This document shows positions 23,248 through 31,094 of a stretch of DNA of 36,259 nucleotides, piece by piece. Origin of the DNA: an uncultured Clostridia bacterium (lineage in GTDB: Bacteria; Bacillota; Clostridia; Christensenellales; Borkfalkiaceae). Location of the stretch: NCBI GenBank assembly GCA_944363395.1, contig CALVUC010000016.1, positions 1 through 36,259 of the forward strand. Direction: 5' to 3'. The stretch's first letter is position 1. The number at the start of each line of letters is the position of its first letter. Under the pieces are notes generated by a model, which saw nothing but the letters and a program-made list of their open reading frames with translations, had not been told where the DNA came from and ran no database searches. The position numbers and the translations under genes are program-made.

Positions 23248-25431
23248 ATGCAGACGATCAGCGAGATCTTGTCCGAGGAGCTCGGACAGCGCAGGGACTA
23301 TGTGGAGAACGTCATCACCCTTCTGGACGAAGGCAACACGGTGCCGTTCATCGCACGTTACCGCAAGGAGATGCACGGCGCGATGGACGACCAGACCATC
23401 CGTACCCTTGCGGACCGCCTCGCCTATCTGCGCAATCTGGAGGCGCGCAGGCAGGAGGTCAAGACGTCCATCGAAAATCAGGGCAAGATGACGGAAGAGT
23501 TGAGCCGCGCCATCGACGAGGCAAAGACGCTCGCCGAGGTCGAGGACCTCTACCGTCCCTATAAACAGAAGCGGCGTACGCGCGCCACGATCGCCCGCGA
23601 GAAGGGGCTCGCGCCGCTCGCCGAGCTGCTCTATGCGCAGGCGCCCGACTGTCCCGCGCCCGAGGAGGCGGCAAAGGCGTACGTCGATCCCGAAAAGGGG
23701 GTCGCCTCCGTCGAAGTAGCGCTTGCGGGCGCGTCCGATATCATTGCCGAGACCGTCTCGGACGACGCCGACGTGAGAAAGGCGCTGCGCGAGCTGTACA
23801 ACGAGTGGGCGGACGTCGTCTCCGTCGCCGCCCAAAAGCAGCCGGAGGACACCGTCTACCGCAACTATTACGCCTTTACGGCGCCCGTCAACAAGATCCA
23901 GGGGCATCAGGTGCTCGCCGTCAACCGCGGCGAGAAGGAGGAGGTGCTCAAAGTGAGCGTCGTCATCAGCCGCGACGCCGCGCTGGGCGGGGTGTACCGC
24001 AGGGTGCTGAAAAAGCGCTGCGCCTCCACCGCGTTCGTGGAGAACGCCGCCGCCGACGCCTATGACAGGCTCATCGCGCCCTCGATGGAGCGCGAAGTGC
24101 GCGCCTCCCTCACGGACGCCGCGTGCGAGGGCGCCATCGGACAGTTTGCGCTCAATCTGAAGCCCCTTCTGATGCAGCCGCCCGTCAAGGGATTTGTCAC
24201 GATGGGGCTGGATCCCGGCTACCGCATGGGCTGCAAGGTCGCCGTCGTGGACGGCACGGGCAAGGTGCTCGATACGACCGTCGTCTACCCGACGCACGGC
24301 GAACGGCAGAAGCGCGAGTGCATCGAAAAACTCTCTCATCTCATCAGGAAGCACGCCGTCAGGCACATCGCCATCGGCAACGGCACGGCGAGCCGCGAGA
24401 CCGAACAGATGGCGGTCGAGCTCATCGGCGGGCTGGGCAGGGGCGCGGACGTGTCCTACGCCATCGTCAACGAGGCGGGCGCGTCCGTCTATTCCGCATC
24501 CCCTCTGGCGGCGGCGGAATTTCCCGATTTCGACGTCAACCTGCGCTCCGCCGTCTCCATCGCAAGGCGCCTGCAGGATCCGCTCGCCGAACTCGTCAAG
24601 ATCGACCCCAAGTCCATCGGCGTGGGACAGTACCAGCACGATATGCCCGAGAAGCGGCTCACCGAGGCGCTGGACGGCGTCGTCGAGGACTGCGTCAACG
24701 CCGTGGGCGTCGATCTCAATACGGCGTCCGCGCCCCTTCTGGCGCGCGTCTCGGGGCTCAATGCGGGCGTGGCGGCGAACGTCGTGAAATACCGCGAGGA
24801 AAACGGCTCGTTCTCTTCGCGCAGGCAGCTTCTGAAAGTCCCCAAGCTGGGCGCCAAGGCGTTCGAGCAGTGCGCGGGATTTCTGCGCGTGCCGGAGAGC
24901 AAGGAGATCCTCGACAACACCGCCGTCCATCCCGAAAGTTATGCCGCGGCGGAAAAGCTGCTCTCCATCTGCGGCTATACCGAAGAGGACGTGCGCGCGG
25001 GCAGGCTCACCGAACTGAGGTCCCGCCTCAAAGCGTACGGCGAGGGAAGGGCAGCCGCCGAATGCGGCGTGGGCGTCCCGACGCTGCGCGACGTCGCCGC
25101 CGAGCTGTTAAAGCCCGGGCGCGACCCCCGCGACGAGCTCCCGCCCCCCGTGCTGCGCACGGACGTTCTGGAGATCAAGGACCTGAAGCCCGGGATGCAG
25201 CTGAAGGGTACGGTGCGCAACGTCATCGACTTCGGCGCGTTCGTCGATATCGGCGTCCATCAGGACGGGCTCGTGCATATCTCGCAGATCTCCGATAAGT
25301 TCATCCGCCATCCCTCCGAGGTGCTCTCCGTCGGCGACGTCGTCACCGTCTGGGTCAAAGAGGCGGACGAAAAGAAGAAGCGGATCTCGCTCACGATGAA
25401 GGATCCGAACAGACAAAAAAATAAAAAATAA
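23248..25431 (+). CDS. tex: Tex-family RNA-binding transcription accessory protein
   Basis: This 727-residue cytoplasmic protein has the full Tex layout. The N-terminal helical domain includes NTVPFIARYRKEMHGAMDD. The YqgF/RNase H-like domain is at about residues 315-440 (FVTMGLDPGYRMGCKVAVVD). Helix-hairpin-helix repeats are near 490-560 (DLNTASAPLLARVSGLNAGVA is the first). The C-terminal S1 RNA-binding domain is at about 645-715 (GTVRNVIDFGAFVDIGVHQD, SLTMKD). Tex binds nucleic acids and affects transcription and toxin expression in several bacteria. ATG 23248 follows AAAGGAG. No promoter of its own was recognised just upstream. Confidence 0.96.
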   Translation: MQTISEILSEELGQRRDYVENVITLLDEGNTVPFIARYRKEMHGAMDDQTIRTLADRLAYLRNLEARRQEVKTSIENQGKMTEELSRAIDEAKTLAEVEDLYRPYKQKRRTRATIAREKGLAPLAELLYAQAPDCPAPEEAAKAYVDPEKGVASVEVALAGASDIIAETVSDDADVRKALRELYNEWADVVSVAAQKQPEDTVYRNYYAFTAPVNKIQGHQVLAVNRGEKEEVLKVSVVISRDAALGGVYRRVLKKRCASTAFVENAAADAYDRLIAPSMEREVRASLTDAACEGAIGQFALNLKPLLMQPPVKGFVTMGLDPGYRMGCKVAVVDGTGKVLDTTVVYPTHGERQKRECIEKLSHLIRKHAVRHIAIGNGTASRETEQMAVELIGGLGRGADVSYAIVNEAGASVYSASPLAAAEFPDFDVNLRSAVSIARRLQDPLAELVKIDPKSIGVGQYQHDMPEKRLTEALDGVVEDCVNAVGVDLNTASAPLLARVSGLNAGVAANVVKYREENGSFSSRRQLLKVPKLGAKAFEQCAGFLRVPESKEILDNTAVHPESYAAAEKLLSICGYTEEDVRAGRLTELRSRLKAYGEGRAAAECGVGVPTLRDVAAELLKPGRDPRDELPPPVLRTDVLEIKDLKPGMQLKGTVRNVIDFGAFVDIGVHQDGLVHISQISDKFIRHPSEVLSVGDVVTVWVKEADEKKKRISLTMKDPNRQKNKK

Positions 25432-25433
25432 CT

Positions 25434-25519
25434 CTCTGCCACCGGGTAGAGGGACCGCGAAGAGCGTTCGTGCCATTGCCGTTAGGTCTGAGAAGGGAAT
25501 GGTCCACGGACGCTTTTTT
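25434..25519 (+). promoter_or_regulatory. tex-pnuC leader with terminator, candidate attenuator
   Basis: Starting three bases after the tex stop, a small hairpin CTCTGCC-ACCG-GGTAGAG (25434-25451) precedes a long hairpin. Its arms are 25463-25472 and 25505-25514 (10 base pairs, one G-U), extended by CCATT/AATGG, and six T's follow. That is a good terminator ending about 18 bases before the pnuC start. GGACC (25452-25456) can also pair with GGTCC (25501-25505), which would break the terminator stem. No promoter is visible between terminator and pnuC, so pnuC must rely on read-through. The layout suits a regulated leader, but I do not recognise the aptamer class. Confidence 0.55.
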
Positions 25520-25537
25520 CACAAGAGGAGAATGGAT

Positions 25538-26254
25538 ATGAATGACGAAACGCATCGCAAAAAGCACTATTTTTCCGCATTCGAGCTCGCCCTGTGGCTG
25601 GGCTCGCTGGCGCTCATCGGCGTCGCCTTTGTCCTGTGGGACCGCGTCAACTTCCTCACGCTGTGCGCTTCGCTCATCGGCGTGACTTCGCTCATCTTCT
25701 GCGCCAAGGGCAATCCCGTGGGGCAGGCGCTCATCATCGTCTTTGCCGTGCTGTACGGCGTCATCTCGTGGATGCAGGCGTATTACGGCGAAGTCATCAC
25801 CTATGTCGGGATGTCGGCGCCGATGGCGGTCTACGCGCTCGTCGCATGGCTGAAAAATCCCTATAAAGGAAACCGCGCCGAAGTCAAGATCAACGTCTTG
25901 CGCGGCAGGGAATATCTTCTGATGTTCCTGCTCGCCGCCGCCGTGACCGTCGCCTTCTACTTTATTTTGCAGGCGTTCCATACCGCCAACCTCATCCCGA
26001 GCACCGTTTCCGTGACGACCAGTTTTATTGCCGTCTATCTCACGGCGCGCCGCAGTCCCTTCTACGCGCTCGGCTATGCCGCCAACGATATCGTGCTCGT
26101 CGTCCTCTGGTCGCTCGCCGCCGTGAACGATCTTTCCGCGCTCTCCGTCGTCATCTGCTTTGCGGTCTTTCTCGTCAACGACGTCTACGGGTTCGTGAAC
26201 TGGATGCGGATGCGCCGCCGTCAGGCGGTCGCCGAGGAGGCGGCGCGGGGTTGA
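25538..26254 (+). CDS. pnuC: PnuC-family vitamin transporter (nicotinamide riboside type)
   Basis: This 238-residue protein has about seven hydrophobic helices and motifs of the PnuC family. LIGVTSLIFCAKGNPVGQALIIVFAVLYGVISW covers helices 2-3. Later come YYGEVITYVG, MSAPMAVYALVAWLKNPY, and near the end LGYAANDIVLVVLW and FLVNDVYGFVNWMRM. PnuC proteins let nicotinamide riboside into the cell by facilitated diffusion. Relatives PnuT and PnuX carry thiamine or riboflavin, so the vitamin is not certain. ATG 25538 was preferred over ATG 25532, because the GAGGAG site sits seven bases away from it and only one base from the other. Confidence 0.88.
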   Translation: MNDETHRKKHYFSAFELALWLGSLALIGVAFVLWDRVNFLTLCASLIGVTSLIFCAKGNPVGQALIIVFAVLYGVISWMQAYYGEVITYVGMSAPMAVYALVAWLKNPYKGNRAEVKINVLRGREYLLMFLLAAAVTVAFYFILQAFHTANLIPSTVSVTTSFIAVYLTARRSPFYALGYAANDIVLVVLWSLAAVNDLSALSVVICFAVFLVNDVYGFVNWMRMRRRQAVAEEAARG

Positions 26255-26279
26255 CATTGTCATCCTTTCGTGTTACAAT
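26251..26279 (+). promoter_or_regulatory. promoter of the EFR1 gene, overlapping the pnuC stop codon
   Basis: TTGACA (26251-26256) includes the pnuC TGA stop. TACAAT (26274-26279) follows after 17 bases. Confidence 0.8.
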
Positions 26280-26316
26280 AGGGGAGAAAACTTCCAATGA
26301 AACACGAGAGGGGACG

Positions 26317-27150
26317 ATGCGGGCGGTCTTTGTCTGTTATTCGGGAACGGGAAATACGCGGCGGGTGTGCGAGGCGCTCATGGGCGAGCTCGCTGCCCGC
26401 GGACACGAGGCGGAGCTCGTTCCGCTCATCCGCGGGGAGGCGCTGCCTCCGCTCACGGCGGAGCGGATCGTATTCGCCTTCCCCGTCCACGCCTTCCGCG
26501 CGCCCGCGCCCGTCCTCGCCGCGATCGGAGCGCTGCCGCCCTCCGCGGGCCGGACGGTTTTTTTCGTGCGTACGTCGGGCGAGCCGCTCGCGCTCAATCA
26601 TGCCGCCGTCCTCGCTCCACGCCGCATCCTGCAGAAGAAGGGTTACCGTGTCGCGGGCGATCTGCATTACGTCATGCCCTACAATATCATCTTCCGCCAT
26701 ACGGACGGCATGGCGGCGCGGATGTGGGAGACGGTCGTCCGCCGCCTTCCCGCCGACGCCGCCGCGATCGAGGCGGGCAGCGGGCGTCTGCCCCGCGTGG
26801 GGCTGTTCGGGCGCGCCGCCGCCCTTGCCGTGCGCATCGAACAGCCCGCCATGCCGCTCATCGGCAGGGGGTTTTCCGTTTCGGAGGACTGCGTGGGCTG
26901 CGGGGCGTGCGCGGCGCGCTGTCCCGAGCGCAATATCCGCATGGGGGGCGGAAAGCCCGTGTTCGGCGGGCATTGCACGGGGTGCATGGCGTGCGCGTTT
27001 TTCTGCCCGAGGGATGCGGTGCGCACAGGGATCCTGAACGGCTGGCGCGTCAACGGCGCATACGATCTGACCGCGCCGCCCGCGGAGGACAAGGAGGTCT
27101 GCCGCTATTGCAGGAAGTCCTATCTGCGCTATTTCCACAGTTACGAATAA
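26317..27150 (+). CDS. EFR1-type flavodoxin/ferredoxin fusion protein
   Basis: This 277-residue electron-transfer protein has an N-terminal flavodoxin fold with the FMN phosphate-binding loop YSGTGNTRRV (residues 8-17). A C-terminal bacterial ferredoxin carries two 4Fe-4S motifs, CVGCGACAARCP (from Cys192) and CTGCMACAFFCP (from Cys220). This combination is the EFR1 family common in gut anaerobes. It probably moves electrons between cellular donors and reductases in fermentative metabolism; the partner is unknown. ATG 26317 follows GAGGGGAC. The gene is transcribed alone from a promoter that overlaps the pnuC stop. Confidence 0.9.
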   Translation: MRAVFVCYSGTGNTRRVCEALMGELAARGHEAELVPLIRGEALPPLTAERIVFAFPVHAFRAPAPVLAAIGALPPSAGRTVFFVRTSGEPLALNHAAVLAPRRILQKKGYRVAGDLHYVMPYNIIFRHTDGMAARMWETVVRRLPADAAAIEAGSGRLPRVGLFGRAAALAVRIEQPAMPLIGRGFSVSEDCVGCGACAARCPERNIRMGGGKPVFGGHCTGCMACAFFCPRDAVRTGILNGWRVNGAYDLTAPPAEDKEVCRYCRKSYLRYFHSYE

Positions 27151-27153
27151 AAG

Positions 27154-27192
27154 AAGGGCGCCGCCCGCGCAGATCGCGCGGGCGGCGCCCTT
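27154..27192 (+). terminator. bidirectional terminator between convergent genes
   Basis: A perfect 17-base-pair hairpin (27154-27170 and 27176-27192, five-base loop) separates the EFR1 gene from the minus-strand McrB-like operon. T's are short on both sides. Confidence 0.8.
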
Positions 27193-27204
27193 TCATTGCA
27201 TTGT

Positions 27205-28524
27205 TCACCGCAGGATGCGGAAGTGGTGCAGCCAGAGTTTATCGGGCGTGAGGAAGTTGTAGCGCGCGCCGCACGTCTCGCAGGTGACGCCGCCGTGGTT
27301 GTCGCTGACTTCGGTGCTGCCGCACACGAGGCAGTAGTTGCCGTATACGCTGTGCGGGCTCGCAAAGGTGAGCACGGTGGTCTTGGCGATCGCGGTGAGG
27401 TCCTGCTGCGAATTGAGGTTGTTGGGCACGACGCAGGAGGCAATGTCGCTGTACGGCGTCGGATACAGGCTCACATAGAAGTCCGCGTCCGGCTGCGGCT
27501 CGATCTCGGTGTCGCGGACGAGGTAGACGCGGTATTTTTCCTTGCGCTTCGTCTCCTTGGCGCGCACGGTGAGCTGCATACATTCGTCCTGCGGGAGCCA
27601 TACGTCCACGGTGAAATCGTCGTTTTCGACCGTCGCCGCGGGGATGCGTACGGCGCGCTCGGAGATCAGGATGGGGGGATCGTTTTTGAGCGTGAACCCC
27701 AGTCCCAGATAGGCGTTGAGCATCCCGAAGAAGATGAACATCGCATAAGCGTTGCGGCTCTGCGCTTCGCCCGTCGTCGGGGCGTCCGCCCCCAGCGTGT
27801 CCAGAAAGTTCCAAAGTTCCGCGCAGCGGCGGTAGTCCTCGTTATGCGTGAGCAGGTTGGTCAGTTCCGGGCTGCCCGTGAAGGCGGGGTACTTGTCCAT
27901 CGTCTTGTAGAAGTTGCTCTGACGGAAGGTGCCGATGCGCGTTTTGAGTTGCAGGAGCGCCGCGAAGTCCTCGTACGTCTGCGCCTTCGCCTGTTGGAAG
28001 GTATCCGTCCGCATGAACTTCATGAAGTCCAGCTTGTTGAGATGGGAGAGCTGAAAGTACGCCGCGTACAGCGAGGGGATGCTCTCCTTCGCCGTGCGCA
28101 GCGGAACGCGCATAAAGCGGATGAGACGGTCGATGAGCGTCTTGACGAGCCTGTTTTCATACGAATTGCAGTCGTCCTCGTGCGTGGTCGCGTAGACGTA
28201 CTCGGGGCGCACTTCGTCGCCGCGGCGCTTCCAGATCCTGCCGTCGCTGATGGTCGCGCGGATGCCCGCGGGGGAAAGCACGCCCGCGCGTTCGGCGCGC
28301 ACCTGCGTCATGTCGGTGCGCAGCGTGACGTAGGGCTTGCGCACGACGTTGGCGATGTGCGGGAGCGTCTTTTTGATACGCTCGATCGTCCCGGGCTGAT
28401 CTTCCGATGCGGGCGTGGGGATGAACAGGCGGAAAGATTTGTCCGCGATGGCGTCCAGCACCTGCGAAACGGTGCCGTATTGCTCGGTAAACTGCCTGTA
28501 AAAGCGTTCCAGGGATGCATTCAT
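27205..28524 (-). CDS. DUF2357-like partner of the McrB-type ATPase, with C-terminal zinc ribbon
   Basis: This 439-residue cytoplasmic protein is encoded just after the McrB-like gene with a four-base overlap. The N-terminal half resembles DUF2357 proteins, which accompany McrB-type ATPases in restriction-like loci. The key element is YENRLVKTLIDRLIRF around residue 122, where ENR-[FL]-V-K is characteristic, and LTHNEDYRRCAELWNFL follows later. The C-terminus carries a four-cysteine zinc ribbon (Cys398, Cys401, Cys415, Cys418; CLVCG and CETCG). I see no convincing PD-(D/E)xK nuclease motif; VDVWLP followed by LTVRAKE is at best a decayed version. It could be a target-recognition or effector subunit. 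The assignment is by motif and context. Confidence 0.65.
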   Translation of the reverse strand: MNASLERFYRQFTEQYGTVSQVLDAIADKSFRLFIPTPASEDQPGTIERIKKTLPHIANVVRKPYVTLRTDMTQVRAERAGVLSPAGIRATISDGRIWKRRGDEVRPEYVYATTHEDDCNSYENRLVKTLIDRLIRFMRVPLRTAKESIPSLYAAYFQLSHLNKLDFMKFMRTDTFQQAKAQTYEDFAALLQLKTRIGTFRQSNFYKTMDKYPAFTGSPELTNLLTHNEDYRRCAELWNFLDTLGADAPTTGEAQSRNAYAMFIFFGMLNAYLGLGFTLKNDPPILISERAVRIPAATVENDDFTVDVWLPQDECMQLTVRAKETKRKEKYRVYLVRDTEIEPQPDADFYVSLYPTPYSDIASCVVPNNLNSQQDLTAIAKTTVLTFASPHSVYGNYCLVCGSTEVSDNHGGVTCETCGARYNFLTPDKLWLHHFRILR

Positions 28525-30140
28525 GCAAGTTTCCGCTTCATCTTGGCGATGGTGGAGAGGGTGGCGGAGAACTCTTTTTCGGTAAATTCTTTCTTGACGT
28601 ACTCTTCCAGCTTGCCGAGATTTTGTTTGAGATTTTCTTCAAAGCGCCCTTCGATCTTACGCAGCACCTTGCGCGCGAACATCAGATCGAGCGCCTTGTA
28701 CGCCGTGCCGCCGCACGCCACATAGATGGGGACGAACACCTGCACCTGATTCATGATGCGGTTGCCGAAGTTGACGTCGAAGGTGTCGTACATGAAGGAA
28801 GAGAGATCGGAGAACTTTTTGTAGTCGCGCTGTTCCATGGGGTGCTCGGCGAGCACCCTTTCAAACATGGAGACGAGCTGATCTTTGTTCAGGCGGATGC
28901 GCGGCTCCTTTCTCTGGACGTGGACGACTTCCTTTCTCTCGGAAAAGTCGATGACCACGGCGCGGTCGTATACCTTGTCGGTGATGGTGAAGGTGGAGTC
29001 GTCCTTGTTCGCCGTGCCGATGAACCAGGTGTTGTGCGGGATATGGATGGTGCAGTCGGGCAGCTTCGCGGGAAGGTTGCCGCTCGTCGAGACCGCCATC
29101 AGCGGGATGTTCCACTGCCGCGCGTCCAGTTCGAGGATGGACAAAAAGTCCGCAAAATAGTACTCCACGCGCGAGAGGTTCATCTCGTCGAGCACCATCA
29201 TGGAGATGGTCTTCGTCTCGTAGTTGGCGCGGTACAGCCCGCGCAGGAAGGGGGTCTCCACGAACTTCTTGGCGAAGTCGTTGTAATAGCCCAGAATGTC
29301 GCTGCGGTCCTTCCAGGAAGCCTGCACCGAGGTAAAGCAGACGTTGCTGCGCGTGTATTCGGCAAAGTACTTGGGAAGGGAGGTCTTGCCCGTACCCGAA
29401 AGCCCTTCCAGGATGAGGAAGTGCGAGCAGGCGAGCCCCGCCAAAAAGGAGCGGATCGCCTCCATCGGGTAGAACATATCGTTGCATTCGAGATAGCGGT
29501 TGAACCCCTCCACGAGCCTGGTCAGTGTGAGCCCTTCGATCTCCTCGGGCTCCGTATAGGGCGTTTCCTCATAGTGCGCGTCCATTTCGAGCAGGTCGGG
29601 GAAGAACACGGGCGCGTCCTCGGGCTTTTCCGCCGCGGCTGCCTGTCCGCCGAAGTCGCCGTTGGCGATCTTCTGCCCTTCCTTGTAGTCGGGGATCTGG
29701 TCGCCGTACTTTACGGTGCGGATGGTGATGCGCACGATATAGTCGATGATATGCGCAAGGACGATGATGCCCGCGATGATCGCAAAGCCCACAAAGAAGT
29801 TCAGGGGATCGACGACGAAGAAATCGTTGGGGGAGATGACGTACAGCAGCACGAAGATGAGCATGAAAAGCAGCAGCGTTGCCGCGGCGGCAGCGCCCCA
29901 CATCACCGCTTTGCTCTTGCGCGTCGCCTCCGCCTTGTCCGACTGATAGGTGACGAGCGCGACCCGCACGATCCAATGCACGATGAAGAAGCCGACGAGC
30001 ATGAGCAAAAAGCGCCAACTCCCCGCCTCGACGGGAAAGGCGCCCGTCCAATGCAGCGTCGCGAGAACGAGCGTCGCAAGCACGGTAAAGCCTATGGATT
30101 TGAGCGCGGTAATCAGAAGTTTCAAGTCTATTTTTTGCAT
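28521..30140 (-). CDS. membrane-anchored McrB-like AAA+ ATPase/GTPase
   Basis: This 539-residue protein has four N-terminal membrane helices (about residues 9-30, 42-64, 80-102, 113-138). An acidic linker and one AAA+ module follow. Walker A is GLSGTGKTSLPKYF (246-253 core), Walker B is SMMVLDEMNLSRVEYYF (314-320 core), and the McrB-type sensor stretch is GTANKDDSTFTITDKVYDRA (375-394). McrB is the GTP-driven motor of type IV restriction systems and is normally soluble. Here the N-terminal DNA-binding domain is replaced by membrane helices. ATG 30140 follows GCGAGGTGC. The partner gene overlaps its end. The pair probably forms one complex at the inner membrane; anti-phage or envelope-linked function is inference. 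Confidence 0.82.
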   Translation of the reverse strand: MQKIDLKLLITALKSIGFTVLATLVLATLHWTGAFPVEAGSWRFLLMLVGFFIVHWIVRVALVTYQSDKAEATRKSKAVMWGAAAAATLLLFMLIFVLLYVISPNDFFVVDPLNFFVGFAIIAGIIVLAHIIDYIVRITIRTVKYGDQIPDYKEGQKIANGDFGGQAAAAEKPEDAPVFFPDLLEMDAHYEETPYTEPEEIEGLTLTRLVEGFNRYLECNDMFYPMEAIRSFLAGLACSHFLILEGLSGTGKTSLPKYFAEYTRSNVCFTSVQASWKDRSDILGYYNDFAKKFVETPFLRGLYRANYETKTISMMVLDEMNLSRVEYYFADFLSILELDARQWNIPLMAVSTSGNLPAKLPDCTIHIPHNTWFIGTANKDDSTFTITDKVYDRAVVIDFSERKEVVHVQRKEPRIRLNKDQLVSMFERVLAEHPMEQRDYKKFSDLSSFMYDTFDVNFGNRIMNQVQVFVPIYVACGGTAYKALDLMFARKVLRKIEGRFEENLKQNLGKLEEYVKKEFTEKEFSATLSTIAKMKRKLA

Positions 30141-30187
30141 TCAGCACCTCGCGAACGGGAAAGTCATGCGTTTTTTCAGCCATGATA

Positions 30188-30216
30188 ATTGTACCCTAAA
30201 ACGGAAAATAAGTCAA
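30188..30216 (-). promoter_or_regulatory. sigma-A promoter of the McrB-like operon
   Basis: On the minus strand, TTGACT (30211-30216) and TACAAT (30188-30193) are separated by 17 bases. Confidence 0.85.
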
Positions 30217-30239
30217 TAGAAAGTATGCTGTCACAAAAA

Positions 30240-30289
30240 TTTTCTCCCGCCCTGCCCGCAGCCCCGTCTGCGGGCGGGGCGGGAGAAAA
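30240..30289 (-). terminator. 22-bp hairpin between two divergent promoters
   Basis: Arms 30240-30261 and 30268-30289 pair over 22 positions with one G-U and a six-base loop. On the minus strand the stem is followed by TTTTT. It lies upstream of the McrB-like promoter and of the TetR promoter, so no gene needs it as a normal terminator. It may insulate the two units or be a remnant. Confidence 0.5.
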
Positions 30290-30364
30290 AAGTTTTGAAA
30301 AAAGATAACAAACGCGTGTCAGATGCGGGCAAAAGGGCATCCGGAAATTTTTTGCGCAAGTCGG

Positions 30365-30393
30365 TTGACAAACACAGGGAACGCTTATATAGT
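30365..30393 (+). promoter_or_regulatory. sigma-A promoter of the TetR-type gene
   Basis: TTGACA (30365-30370) and TATAGT (30388-30393) are separated by 17 bases. The leader of about 55 bases ends in CAAGGAGGTGAG. Confidence 0.85.
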
Positions 30394-30451
30394 TAGAAGC
30401 GAATGCTATGATTTTATCATGGGGTCACTATGGGAACAAGGAGGTGAGCGA

Positions 30452-31075
30452 ATGTCCAAGCAGGACGTCCGTGCGGACGTATTGCAGGCGGTCTGCGATG
30501 TCTGCTGCAAACACGGGCTGGAACACCTGACGACCAAAAAACTCGGCGAGGAGGCGCGCTGCTCGGAGGCGATGATCTACTATCACTTCAAGAGCAAGCA
30601 GGAGATCCTGGAAGCGACATTCCTCCATATCCACGGCGAGATCGACGCCGTCTTCCGCGAACACTTCATCGCAAGGGGGCTCGTGCTCGAGCGCGACACC
30701 TACAACGTCTGCGTGGAGACGTGGATGCTCTATTACGGCTATTGGCGCGATCATCCCGCGCAGCGGGCGTTCTACGATGCGTTCATCCATTCGCACTATA
30801 TCACGAACGAGCTGTGGCTGCGCGACAATGCGAGCTACGTCTTCTTCACCTCCATGTTCGGAAGGCTGATGGGGGACGTGGCGCAGGCGAGATTTTCTTC
30901 GGCTGCGCCTCGAAAGCGTCGTCGGCGGAAACGGGCGTCGGCACTTTCGTGTGCCGCGCTGCGCCGCCTCCTACTTCGCACTTCGTGCTTGTGCGCCATG
31001 GCAAAAAATGCAATTGCAAGCAAGCATTTTTTGCGCATGTCGGGCGCGCGAACTCGTGGGGATCCACGATTTTGA
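30452..31075 (+). CDS. TetR/AcrR-family regulator with abnormal C-terminal tail
   Basis: This 207-residue reading frame starts at ATG 30452, behind AAGGAGGTGAG. Residues 5-55 form a typical TetR helix-turn-helix (LTTKKLGEEARCSEAMIYYHFKSKQEIL). The helical ligand domain follows normally to about residue 146. From there the sequence turns into a low-complexity basic run (SSAAPRKRRRRKRASALSC and on) coded by a palindrome-rich stretch of DNA. That tail does not look like a TetR C-terminus. The gene has probably lost its natural end to an inserted repeat or a deletion next to the tRNA. The shortened protein may still bind DNA. The target is unknown; the divergent McrB-like operon is one candidate. 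Confidence 0.72.
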   Translation: MSKQDVRADVLQAVCDVCCKHGLEHLTTKKLGEEARCSEAMIYYHFKSKQEILEATFLHIHGEIDAVFREHFIARGLVLERDTYNVCVETWMLYYGYWRDHPAQRAFYDAFIHSHYITNELWLRDNASYVFFTSMFGRLMGDVAQARFSSAAPRKRRRRKRASALSCAALRRLLLRTSCLCAMAKNAIASKHFLRMSGARTRGDPRF

Positions 31076-31094
31076 GCGGCTCGTCTTCTGCGCC
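30893..31094. repeat. palindrome-rich patch between the TetR gene and tRNA-Ser
   Basis: About 200 bases contain a dense series of small hairpins: CGGCAC/GTGCCG (30939-30956), GCAC/GTGC (30978-30988), and an 11-base-pair GCAAAAAATGC/GCATTTTTTGC (31001-31011 and 31024-31034). No convincing gene reads through it other than the abnormal tail of the TetR frame. It may be an inserted structured repeat. Confidence 0.45.

Noticed and set aside
25434-25519. TPP, FMN, SAM or preQ1 riboswitch before pnuC
   Set aside because: None of the strongly conserved cores of these classes (for example CTGAGA, AGGGTG, or GGTGGAGGGACTGGC in full) is present in the right arrangement.
27196-30185. Two long plus-strand frames opposite the McrB-like pair
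   Set aside because: The minus frames carry Walker motifs, zinc ribbon, membrane helices, promoter and gene overlap. The plus frames carry none.
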